Origin: JBJHBP01 sp050485645
GTDB lineage: Bacteria > Pseudomonadota > Gammaproteobacteria > Steroidobacterales > Rariloculaceae
DNA: 64,000 nt
Assembly (NCBI GenBank): GCA_050485645.1
Contig: JBJHBT010000006.1
Coordinates: 1-64,000, forward strand
Direction of reading: 5' to 3'
The position numbers were made by a program, and so were the translations under genes. The first letter of the stretch is position 1. Every line of letters begins with the position of its first letter. Shown piece after piece: positions 51,867 to 58,798 of the stretch. The notes below the pieces were generated by a model. It was not told the DNA's origin. It saw nothing but the letters and a program-made list of their open reading frames with translations, and made no database searches.

Positions 51867-52715
51867 ATGAGCAGCACCGCAAATGACATTCAGGGTTACG
51901 GTGAAGATCCACTAACAGTCCGTGATACGGGCCATTATAAGGAAGAATACGCCAAGTCGTTCGTCGAGAAATGGGACGATCTGATCGACTGGGAACGCCG
52001 TGCGAAAGCGGAAGGGGAGTTCTTTATCGAGAAGCTGCGCGAGCACGGCGCGAAAAAAGTGCTCGATGTGGCAACCGGGACCGGGTACCACTCGGTACAG
52101 CTTCTGAAAGCCGGTTTCGAGGTCACGAGTGTCGACGGCAGCGCTACCATGCTTGCCAAGGCGTTCGAAAACGCACACCGACACGGGTACATTCTGCGTA
52201 CCGTTCAGGCTGACTGGCGGTGGTTGAACCGCGATGTCCATGACCTGTACGACGCTGTCATCTGTCTGGGCAATTCTTTCACCCATCTGCATGACGAGAA
52301 TGACCGTCGCAAGGCACTGGCCGAGTATTACGCCACCCTGCGTCATGAAGGCATGCTCATTCTGGACCAACGCAACTACGACTCATTGCTCGACAGACAG
52401 GTGCAGCCCACCCACAACTACTACTACTGCGGAGAGGACGTATCGGCTTCTCCGGAGTATGTGGACGAGACGCTGGCACGATTCCGGTACAGCTTCGCGG
52501 ATGGCTCAATCTATCATCTGAACATGTTCCCGCTGCGCAAGACCTATATGCAGCGTCTGATGCAGGACGTGGGCTTTCAGACCATCACAACATTCGGTGA
52601 CTTCAAGGAAACGTATCGAGAATCCGAGCCGGATTTCTTCATCCATGTTGCCGAGAAAAGATACGTACCGTCCGAAAAGCAGGTTCCACCTGAAGTGAAG
52701 GCGACTGGCCGATGA
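51867..52715 (+). CDS. glycine/sarcosine N-methyltransferase (betaine synthesis)
   Basis: 282 residues from ATG 51867, GGAGG eight bases upstream. Rossmann methyltransferase with motif I VLDVATGTGYHSVQLLKAGF, then SVDGSATMLAKA, ICLGNSFTHL and LILDQRNYDSLLD. These and the HNYYYCGEDV region match glycine/sarcosine methyltransferases of halophiles, which turn glycine into sarcosine and dimethylglycine using SAM. The next gene, overlapping by four bases, encodes the second enzyme of the route. Together they make glycine betaine, an osmoprotectant. A longer frame from 51750 is unlikely because it crosses the promoter and lacks a ribosome site. Confidence 0.88.
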   Translation: MSSTANDIQGYGEDPLTVRDTGHYKEEYAKSFVEKWDDLIDWERRAKAEGEFFIEKLREHGAKKVLDVATGTGYHSVQLLKAGFEVTSVDGSATMLAKAFENAHRHGYILRTVQADWRWLNRDVHDLYDAVICLGNSFTHLHDENDRRKALAEYYATLRHEGMLILDQRNYDSLLDRQVQPTHNYYYCGEDVSASPEYVDETLARFRYSFADGSIYHLNMFPLRKTYMQRLMQDVGFQTITTFGDFKETYRESEPDFFIHVAEKRYVPSEKQVPPEVKATGR

Positions 52716-53548
52716 GTGCACGGTACTCCGAAGTCGTGCAGACGGCACGCGACTATTACAACAGCGACGATGCGGACAATTTCTATTTCCATGTCTGGGG
52801 CGGCGAAGATATCCATATCGGGCTTTACGAGTCCGAACGCGAAGAAATCGCCACGGCATCGGCGCGGACGGTGCACACAATGGCCCACAGGCTGGCAAAC
52901 CTCGGCAAGGGCAGTCGTGTTGTTGATCTGGGCGCCGGCTACGGCGGCGCCGCGCGCTGGCTGGCGTCAGAGTTCGGCTGCCATGTCAGCTGTGTGAATC
53001 TCAGTGAGGCGCAGAACCGCCGTAATCGTGAGCTGACGGCGACGGCAGGCCTGTCGGAGCTCATCGAGGTGCACGATGCGAGCTTCGAAGAGATTCCCGC
53101 GGAGAAGCAGAGCTTCGATATTGCCTGGTCGCAGGATTCGATCCTGCATTCAGGCAGTCGCGAGCGTGTGATGGATGAGATCGAACGGGTGCTCAAGCCC
53201 GGTGGCGAGATCATCCTCACCGACCCGATGCAGGCCGACGACTGCCCACCTGGCGTGCTGGGACCGGTTCTGGAGCGGATCCATCTGGATACGCTGGGAT
53301 CCTTTGCCTTTTACCGATCCCAGGCCAGGCGCCTGGGCTGGGAAGAAGTCGAAACAGTCGATATGACGCATCAGCTGGTTCGGCATTACGGTCGGGTGCG
53401 CGAAGTGCTCGAAGCCAGCCGGCAGCGACTCTCGGGCATCGTGTCGGACGCCTATATCGAACGCATGATCGCAGGCCTGGGGCACTGGATCGATGCCGGC
53501 AGGAAAGGCTATCTGGCCTGGGGCATCATGCACTTCAGAAAGCCCTGA
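52712..53548 (+). CDS. sarcosine/dimethylglycine N-methyltransferase (betaine synthesis)
   Basis: 278 residues. The N-terminus NFYFHVWGGEDIHIGLY, SAM-binding VVDLGAGYGGAARWLAS, CVNLSEAQNRRNREL, DIAWSQDSILHSG and VLKPGGEIILTDPMQ match sarcosine/dimethylglycine methyltransferases, which finish betaine synthesis. ATGA overlap with the glycine/sarcosine enzyme. It is followed by a strong hairpin. Regulation by salt is likely from the pathway but not visible in sequence. Confidence 0.9.
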   Translation: MSARYSEVVQTARDYYNSDDADNFYFHVWGGEDIHIGLYESEREEIATASARTVHTMAHRLANLGKGSRVVDLGAGYGGAARWLASEFGCHVSCVNLSEAQNRRNRELTATAGLSELIEVHDASFEEIPAEKQSFDIAWSQDSILHSGSRERVMDEIERVLKPGGEIILTDPMQADDCPPGVLGPVLERIHLDTLGSFAFYRSQARRLGWEEVETVDMTHQLVRHYGRVREVLEASRQRLSGIVSDAYIERMIAGLGHWIDAGRKGYLAWGIMHFRKP

Positions 53549-53567
53549 CGCGCAAACCGGGGCCTGC

Positions 53568-53597
53568 CGGGAGGCGCCCGATCAAGGGCGCCTCCCG
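53568..53597 (+). terminator. 12-bp-stem hairpin after the betaine operon
   Basis: CGGGAGGCGCCC pairs exactly with GGGCGCCTCCCG across a six-base loop (GATCAA), 20 bases after the stop. No T-tract follows, so it may end transcription only partly or protect the mRNA end. Confidence 0.6.
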
Positions 53598-54054
53598 TGC
53601 GATGTTGACGGACGAATCCCGTCACGGACCATTAAATTTGTCATAATATAGATTATGCGAAGTAGACGACATGCCTCGGGGTGCCCCATAACCGCTCGCG
53701 CAGCCCGTTTTGTCATGCATCACAAGCGATGTTTCAAGGCAACGTGCTGCCAGGGCCGAAACGGCCCGTGGCCGCGATCTTCGGCGTCGGTGCTTCGAAT
53801 GGTCCGAAGCATACGAAACAATCGGTGGTGACTACGCGCAGGTTGAGATGCAACGGACCTGTCGGCGCCACTCCGAGTACATAAGTACCGGCCGTTCATT
53901 GCCTTAGCTTCCGATGACAGCTACGGATTTTTCACGCCCGGACGCTTCATCTGGCCGCCGCAACGACGTCACCTGGTTGATTCACTGTCGATGCACTTTA
54001 CAGTCGCTATTAGGTAAAACCACTAACTCATTGAATTAATAACATAAACAAGAA

Positions 54055-54070
54055 TGGCACGGCGATTGCT
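54055..54070 (+). promoter_or_regulatory. sigma-54 (RpoN) promoter
   Basis: TGGCACGGCGATTGCT matches the -24/-12 consensus TGGCAC-N5-TTGCW at every defined position: GG and GC are ten bases apart. Transcription would begin about 54080-54082, next to the ATG at 54083. No enhancer-binding site is obvious upstream. Confidence 0.6.
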
Positions 54071-54082
54071 TGCTAGTCTGGT

Positions 54083-54646
54083 ATGAAATCATCCAGACGC
54101 ATTCGCTCACTGATCGGTGTCGGTGTGGCCGTAGCCGCACTGTTGGTTGGTCACGCGCCTTCGGCGATGGCCAGCGACTGGAACGTCGTTTTTAACGGTC
54201 GCGCTGTCCATCTGAACGCCAGCGAAGAATGGAACGAGGAAAACTGGGGACTTGGCTTCGAGCGTGAATTCGACGTCAGCTCTCGCTGGGTGCCGCTGGT
54301 TGTCGGAAACGGCTTCATCGACAGCTCCAGGGAAATGTCCTACATGGCCGGCGGTGGCATCAAGCGGCGGTTTTCACTTCAGAGCATCGGCTCCGACCTG
54401 TATGTGGACCTCGGCATGGTCGGTTTCGTCATGACGCGCACCGATTACAACAACAATCAGCCCTTCCCTGGCATTCTGCCGACCTTGACGGTTGGGAGTT
54501 CCAGAATGGCGCTCAATGTCACGTACATGCCGCCCGTGGCGGTCAATCGCATCAATCAGCGCGATGCCAGCCTGTCCGGCGTGGTATTCCTTCAGCTGAC
54601 GATGAACCCGCGCCTCCTGCTGCCCAATCGAACGGCCTCCTGGTAG
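54083..54646 (+). CDS. putative outer-membrane beta-barrel protein
   Basis: 187 residues. The signal peptide (SLIGVGVAVAALLVGHAPSAMA) is followed by DWNVVFNGRAVHLNAS, WNEENWGLGFEREF, MSYMAGGGIKRRF, LYVDLGMVGFVMTR and ALNVTYMPPVAV, a run of short alternating strands as in small barrels. I do not recognise a named enzyme family. No ribosome site precedes the ATG, and the sigma-54-like promoter would start the RNA only a few bases upstream, so translation may be leaderless. Composition is less GC-rich than its neighbours at the start. Function unknown. Confidence 0.65.
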   Translation: MKSSRRIRSLIGVGVAVAALLVGHAPSAMASDWNVVFNGRAVHLNASEEWNEENWGLGFEREFDVSSRWVPLVVGNGFIDSSREMSYMAGGGIKRRFSLQSIGSDLYVDLGMVGFVMTRTDYNNNQPFPGILPTLTVGSSRMALNVTYMPPVAVNRINQRDASLSGVVFLQLTMNPRLLLPNRTASW

Positions 54647-54976
54647 CCACCAGGCCCGTCGCGACCCCCGGGGTTCCGGTACGGTTACGCAGCAAAGCAG
54701 CCAGACCGCTTCGGCCGGCAAAGATCCCGCGCTGCGCCCCCTTCCCTGCCCGTAATACCCTTCCCTGCCGTCATGATCTCTGCGCTTATGATCCCGTTCC
54801 CTGCTCATGATAAGGTTCTCGTGGCGGTGATCGGGCGGCGATTGATCGAACCACATCGTCCCGGTGCCGTCTAACTTGATGATATCCCGGACAGGCCCCG
54901 GCGGGGATTGATACCCGGACGCACGCGGCAGGCTGCGTGCCTCCGCGTACAGGATCGGATCAGCAGGAGATTAGCC
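54647..54976. repeat. 330-base spacer with degenerate ~18-bp tandem repeat
   Basis: TTCCCTGC recurs at 54742, 54761 and 54797, with a weaker copy near 54780, giving about four units of 18-19 bases to 54812, each ending in an ATGAT-like part. The rest holds the leader of the protease gene. Frames that cross it on the minus strand are antisense to the barrel gene and not credible. Confidence 0.5.
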
Positions 54977-55798
54977 ATGCGCACAACCACCGCTCGCATA
55001 CCCGGATTCGGCCGCCGTGTCGGTCGGTCGCTGCTGGCGTTGACTGTTGCCGGGGGGTTGCTGTTCAGTACGTTCGTTGCCCAGGCGCAGCTGTTCGGCG
55101 CCAGTGAACGGGAAATCAATCGCCAGGCGCGACTGCAGTGGATGATGACCAAACGCGAGTTGCCGATTTCACAGGAGCAGCATCTCAACGACTTCGTCCA
55201 CTGCGTCACGAATCGACTCATCGCCCACCTCCCCCCGGAATTCGATGACATTGACTGGGAAATCGTCGTCTTCGAAGACGATGCACTGAATGCGTTTGCC
55301 CTTCCGGGTGGCAGGATCGGCGTCTTCACGGGCTTGCTGCGTATCGCCAGCAACCAGGACATGCTGGCCACCGTGATTGGCCATGAAATCGCACACGTGA
55401 CGGAGGATCACGTGATCCTCCGTGCCCGCCGGGCGGGTCGCAACGATGCCCTGGGCATCCTCGCCGGCGCGGCAACCGGCATGCATCCCAGCTACATTGA
55501 GATGGGCAAGGCGATGGGTATGAACCTGCCCTATGCGCGAGGCCAGGAAGTCGAGGCAGACGTCGTTGGATTGCAGTTCATGGCCAGTGCCGGCTTCGAC
55601 CCGCGTGCGAGTATCGAGCTGTGGCGCGCAATGGTGGCAGATCGCGATTCCCGCCGCCGGGAATCCATGCTGCTATCCAGTCACCCCTCGGACGATCAGC
55701 GTATGGTTCAGCTCGTCCGTTCACTGACGCCGGCGCTGATTGCCTACAACGAAGCGCTGGAGTCCGTCGGTCGTCCCAACTGTCAGTTGCGGCAGTGA
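54977..55798 (+). CDS. M48-family periplasmic metalloprotease
   Basis: 273 residues from ATG 54977, with CAGGAGA just upstream. A signal peptide (LLALTVAGGLLFSTFVAQA) precedes an M48 domain with zinc site HEIAH in VIGHEIAHVTEDH, and the third ligand Glu in GQEVEADVVGLQFM. The region ALPGGRIGVFTGLL is typical. Compared with BepA it lacks the C-terminal TPR part, so it is closer to LoiP/YcaL-type proteases that degrade misfolded outer-membrane proteins. The next gene starts 22 bases later. Confidence 0.87.
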   Translation: MRTTTARIPGFGRRVGRSLLALTVAGGLLFSTFVAQAQLFGASEREINRQARLQWMMTKRELPISQEQHLNDFVHCVTNRLIAHLPPEFDDIDWEIVVFEDDALNAFALPGGRIGVFTGLLRIASNQDMLATVIGHEIAHVTEDHVILRARRAGRNDALGILAGAATGMHPSYIEMGKAMGMNLPYARGQEVEADVVGLQFMASAGFDPRASIELWRAMVADRDSRRRESMLLSSHPSDDQRMVQLVRSLTPALIAYNEALESVGRPNCQLRQ

Positions 55799-55820
55799 GC
55801 CGCCGAAGGCCCCCGGACTC

Positions 55821-56384
55821 ATGGCGACAACGACAATCGTCGGGCTGTGTGGCAGCCTCAGGAAAGATTCATTCAATCTCGCTTTGCTGAAGGCTGCGGC
55901 AGCGTCCGCACCGGCCGGATGTCGGCTCGATATTCAGACATTGCACGGTATTCCGCTCTATGACGCGGACCTGGAGTCCAGCGCTGGCATACCCGCCGCC
56001 GTACAGCGGCTGAAGGAGCGGATTGCCGGCGCCGACGGTGTGTTGCTGGCAACCCCCGAATACAATGCGTCGATCCCGGGGGTATTCAAGAACGCCATCG
56101 ACTGGCTTTCAAGACCGCCGGCCGACATCCCCAGGGTGTTCGGCCAGAAGCCGGTCGGCCTGATCGGTGCATCGGCAGGCGGCTTCGGAACGCTTCTCAG
56201 TCAGACCGCCTGGCTGGCCGTGCTGCGCGCCCTGCGCATGCAGCCGTTTTTCGGGCCGCCGATTCGCCTGGCGCGTGCGGGCAGTGCGTTCAATGCGGAC
56301 GGAGAACTCAGTGACGCTGAGCGCGCTGACGAGCTGACGCAGTTCATGGAAGCGTTCTGTGGTTTCACCGCATCTCGCCGGTAA
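55821..56384 (+). CDS. NADPH-dependent FMN reductase family
   Basis: 187 residues from ATG 55821. Flavodoxin-like fold: GLCGSLRKDSFNLALL binds FMN phosphate, then LLATPEYNASIPGVFKNAIDWLSRPP and the GASAGGFGTLLSQ loop. Such enzymes (ChrR/azoreductase-like) reduce quinones, chromate or nitro compounds with NAD(P)H. Cytoplasmic. It follows the protease gene closely. Its end overlaps the end of the converging GDPD gene by 20 bases. Confidence 0.87.
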   Translation: MATTTIVGLCGSLRKDSFNLALLKAAAASAPAGCRLDIQTLHGIPLYDADLESSAGIPAAVQRLKERIAGADGVLLATPEYNASIPGVFKNAIDWLSRPPADIPRVFGQKPVGLIGASAGGFGTLLSQTAWLAVLRALRMQPFFGPPIRLARAGSAFNADGELSDAERADELTQFMEAFCGFTASRR

Positions 56385-57318
56385 CGGCAGCCAATGACGG
56401 TGATTCGTCCCTGATCCTGACAGCAACGTCGGGAAAATCGCAGAAGACACCGTCCACGCCGATGGCTCTGAAAAATACTGTCAGCAGCTGTTCCAGGCTC
56501 GGCGCGAATTCGGGCAACCCTTCACGCTTGAAGGTATAGGGGTGCAGCAGCAGACCAGCCTCACGCGCATGGTGAACCAGATCACCCGGAACGGGCCCGT
56601 TTGCCGGGTTCCCCAGCAGCTGCCGATAGGCAGGCCCCAGTCCCTGCGCATAGCCGGCCAGCTCGCCAAGTCCGCTGCGTGTCAGCAGTCGGTGGTAGCC
56701 GCCCGAGTCGTCAACCAGCTGTATCAATGACAGCGAGCAACCCAGCTCATCACGTATCCGGCGCAGCTCCATGACATCGAAACATTGTACGAAAACCGGA
56801 TCACTGCGACGTCTGTAACCGGCTTCGGCCAGTGCCTCCACGAGCATGCGAGTGAGGTCCATTCCATGCGCACGATGCCACTGCGGCTGCTTGATCTCCG
56901 GATAGATGCCGACCTGCCTGCCGGTGGCAAGATTCAGACGTGCCACGAGCAGCAGTTCTTCTTCCAGCGTGGCGATCCGGTAGCTTTCGGCGGAGTGCTC
57001 CGGGGGGCTGTCCGGCGCTCGCCTGCCGGTCACTCTCAGCTGCCGGATTTCGTCGATATCGAAGTCGATCGCGTAGTAGTGGCCATCCGCCCTGCTCCGA
57101 TTCGGAAAACGCAAAGCGACATCGGTAACCGGTTCCAGTTGGATATCGTGCAGGACGATCAGGGTGCCATCGCGCGTGGCAACCACGTCCTGCTCGAGGT
57201 AATCAGCCCCCTGCCCATACGCCAGAGCCTTGGCTTCAAGCGTGTGCTCGGGCAGATAGCCGCTCGCACCTCGATGTGCGATTACGACCTGGGGCGAACT
57301 GCGATCTTCAGCTTGCAC
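56365..57318 (-). CDS. glycerophosphodiester phosphodiesterase (GlpQ-like)
   Basis: 317 residues. The catalytic motif HRGASGYLPEHT is at the N-terminus, then EQDVVATRDGTLIVLHD, GIYPEIKQPQWH, and late VDGVFCDFPDVAV. The length and middle insertion (PVTDVALRFPNR) fit GlpQ more than the short UgpQ. It splits glycerophosphodiesters to glycerol-3-phosphate and an alcohol. Unlike GlpQ of E. coli it has no signal peptide, so it is cytoplasmic unless the start is further upstream. The gene converges on and overlaps the FMN reductase. Confidence 0.87.
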   Translation of the reverse strand: MQAEDRSSPQVVIAHRGASGYLPEHTLEAKALAYGQGADYLEQDVVATRDGTLIVLHDIQLEPVTDVALRFPNRSRADGHYYAIDFDIDEIRQLRVTGRRAPDSPPEHSAESYRIATLEEELLLVARLNLATGRQVGIYPEIKQPQWHRAHGMDLTRMLVEALAEAGYRRRSDPVFVQCFDVMELRRIRDELGCSLSLIQLVDDSGGYHRLLTRSGLGELAGYAQGLGPAYRQLLGNPANGPVPGDLVHHAREAGLLLHPYTFKREGLPEFAPSLEQLLTVFFRAIGVDGVFCDFPDVAVRIRDESPSLAAVTGEMR

Positions 57319-57429
57319 GGATTTCTGTTGTAAGCGCTGGCGGCTGGCGGCCGGATTCCGATCGGCAACGGTCCGGGTTGGACGATAATTCTGGCGGTTC
57401 GAATGGCGGGTGGCCGGGGCTCTCGTCTG

Positions 57430-57885
57430 TCAGGGCATGTCGAACTCGATCACATCCCAGCGAGTCGTTTCTTCGTGCCGTGCCTGGCGGCGCAGGGCAT
57501 CGACGATCTCCCGCTCGTTCCACTCGACCTTCTCGTCGGCACGCTTGGCAATCCGCTCGGGCAGCGGCGCAACGCCGCCGAAGGGTGCCAGCGCCACCAG
57601 CGGAAGATCGAATGCCTGCGCCACATCCATCTGGTAGTCGATCCACTCGCGGTTATCCGCGTACAGGGAGCCGAGAATGACAACCACTTCCGCCCCCTTG
57701 ATCTGGGTGCGCAGCTCGTCCCTGATGGCTTCCTTGCCGCTGGCCTGAGGAGGATGGTCTGGCGCGCCGCAGTTTACGTAAAAGAAGTTTGGCGAGCTTT
57801 CCAGGTACTCGAATACGCGATGATAGTCAGGGCAGTCTGAAAACGTATGAGTCACGTAAACGCGAATCGGGTTCTTTTCCGACAT
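57430..57885 (-). CDS. TIR-like (MTH538/ThsB-type, DUF1863) domain protein
   Basis: 151 residues, a single domain. RVYVTHTFSDCPDYHRVFEYL forms the first strand and loop, and GAEVVVILGSLYADNREWIDYQMDVAQAFDLPLVALAPFG gives the later strands; this order is that of TIR-like MTH538/ThsB proteins. Where NADase-type TIRs have Glu in a WxxxE-like stretch, this one has Gln (WIDYQ), so catalysis is doubtful. ThsB proteins sense phage in Thoeris defence together with ThsA; no ThsA-like gene is in the window. Minus-strand, 111 bases after the GDPD gene start. Confidence 0.62.
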   Translation of the reverse strand: MSEKNPIRVYVTHTFSDCPDYHRVFEYLESSPNFFYVNCGAPDHPPQASGKEAIRDELRTQIKGAEVVVILGSLYADNREWIDYQMDVAQAFDLPLVALAPFGGVAPLPERIAKRADEKVEWNEREIVDALRRQARHEETTRWDVIEFDMP

Positions 57886-58042
57886 GGGTCGTCATTATCT
57901 GGTGGTGATACAACTCAAAACCCTACCCCGCCGCCTGTCCTTTTGCAACGACCGGCGACGCATTCCGGTACGCTCGCCGGGGGGTGCCGGCATCCGGGAA
58001 AATGTAGTTAATTCACAAGTCTGCGTCCGGTACACTAGGCCC

Positions 58043-58798
58043 ATGCGCTTGCTGCTGTACAACATCCGTTACGGCGTCGGCCTGGGATCCGGCGTGCACT
58101 GGCCACTGCCGGGCATGGGTTATCTGCTGGGCAATCAGGGCAACCTGGAGCGCATCACCCGCTTCATCAAGGAACAGGCGCCGGACATCGTCGGTCTGGT
58201 CGAGGTGGACACCGGATCGATACGCACGCGCCGCATCAACCAGGCCCAGGTGATCGCCGATGCACTGGGCCACTACTCCGTTTACCAGTGCAAGTACGGC
58301 GAGTCGTCACTGAACAATCACCTCCCGATCGTACGCAAGCAGGCCAACGCATTCCTCGCCGCGCCCAGTGTGCACGGTGAACGGTTCCACTATTTCGACA
58401 AGGGCATCAAACGACTGATCATCGAACTGGAGCTCGAGGATTGCGCCGTTTTTCTTGTTCATCTGTCCCTGAAGTATCGACACCGCCAGACCCAGCTCCG
58501 CCATCTGCACGATCTGGTGACGGCATCGCCCAAGCCGGTGCTGATCGCCGGCGATTTCAACACGTTCTGGGGCGAACACGAGATCTACCTGTTCATGAAA
58601 GCAGCTGGTCTGAAGAGCGCCAACACGCGCAGCCTGCCGTCCTATCCCAGCCATGCGCCACGCAAGGAACTGGATTTCGTGCTCTACGGCGAAGGCATAG
58701 ATATCAGGAAATTCTCGATCCCGCGCGTGCAGCTCTCCGATCACCTGCCGCTGGTGGTGGATTTCGACGTTCGTGACGTTTCGCGGGTAGCGGCATGA
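58043..58798 (+). CDS. endonuclease/exonuclease/phosphatase (EEP) family hydrolase
   Basis: 251 residues from ATG 58043. EEP-fold motifs: LLYNIRYG at the start, DIVGLVEVD, LVHLSLKYRHRQTQL, IAGDFNTFWGE, LDFVLYG and SDHLPLVVDF. The metal and catalytic residues (Asn, Glu, Asp-Asn, Asp-His) are in place. Such hydrolases cut phosphodiester or phosphomonoester bonds in DNA, lipids or small molecules; the target is unknown. No signal peptide. The stop overlaps the next gene (ATGATG), so both are coupled. Confidence 0.83.
   Translation: MRLLLYNIRYGVGLGSGVHWPLPGMGYLLGNQGNLERITRFIKEQAPDIVGLVEVDTGSIRTRRINQAQVIADALGHYSVYQCKYGESSLNNHLPIVRKQANAFLAAPSVHGERFHYFDKGIKRLIIELELEDCAVFLVHLSLKYRHRQTQLRHLHDLVTASPKPVLIAGDFNTFWGEHEIYLFMKAAGLKSANTRSLPSYPSHAPRKELDFVLYGEGIDIRKFSIPRVQLSDHLPLVVDFDVRDVSRVAA

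Larger units (their letters stand above)
53549..54082. other. 534-base spacer, no gene supported
   Basis: Begins with the betaine terminator. An AT-rich patch (53630-53660, with ATAATATAGATTAT) looks promoter-like. From 53690 to 53900 only short frames of 65-67 residues exist, with no ribosome site, no family pattern and atypical composition; they could be debris of a lost gene. A second AT-rich patch (54000-54050) leads to the sigma-54-like site at 54055. Confidence 0.5.

Noticed and set aside
53681..53907. Plus-strand frames of 65-67 residues
   Set aside because: No ribosome site, no hydrophobic or domain pattern; kept as unexplained spacer only.
54374..54856. 160-residue minus-strand frame with Arg/Asp/Gly-rich start
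   Set aside because: Runs antisense through the barrel gene; its charged start is produced by the degenerate tandem repeat.
57430..57885. Complete Thoeris defence system
   Set aside because: Only a TIR-like protein is present; neighbours are GDPD and EEP hydrolases, not ThsA or SIR2-type effectors.
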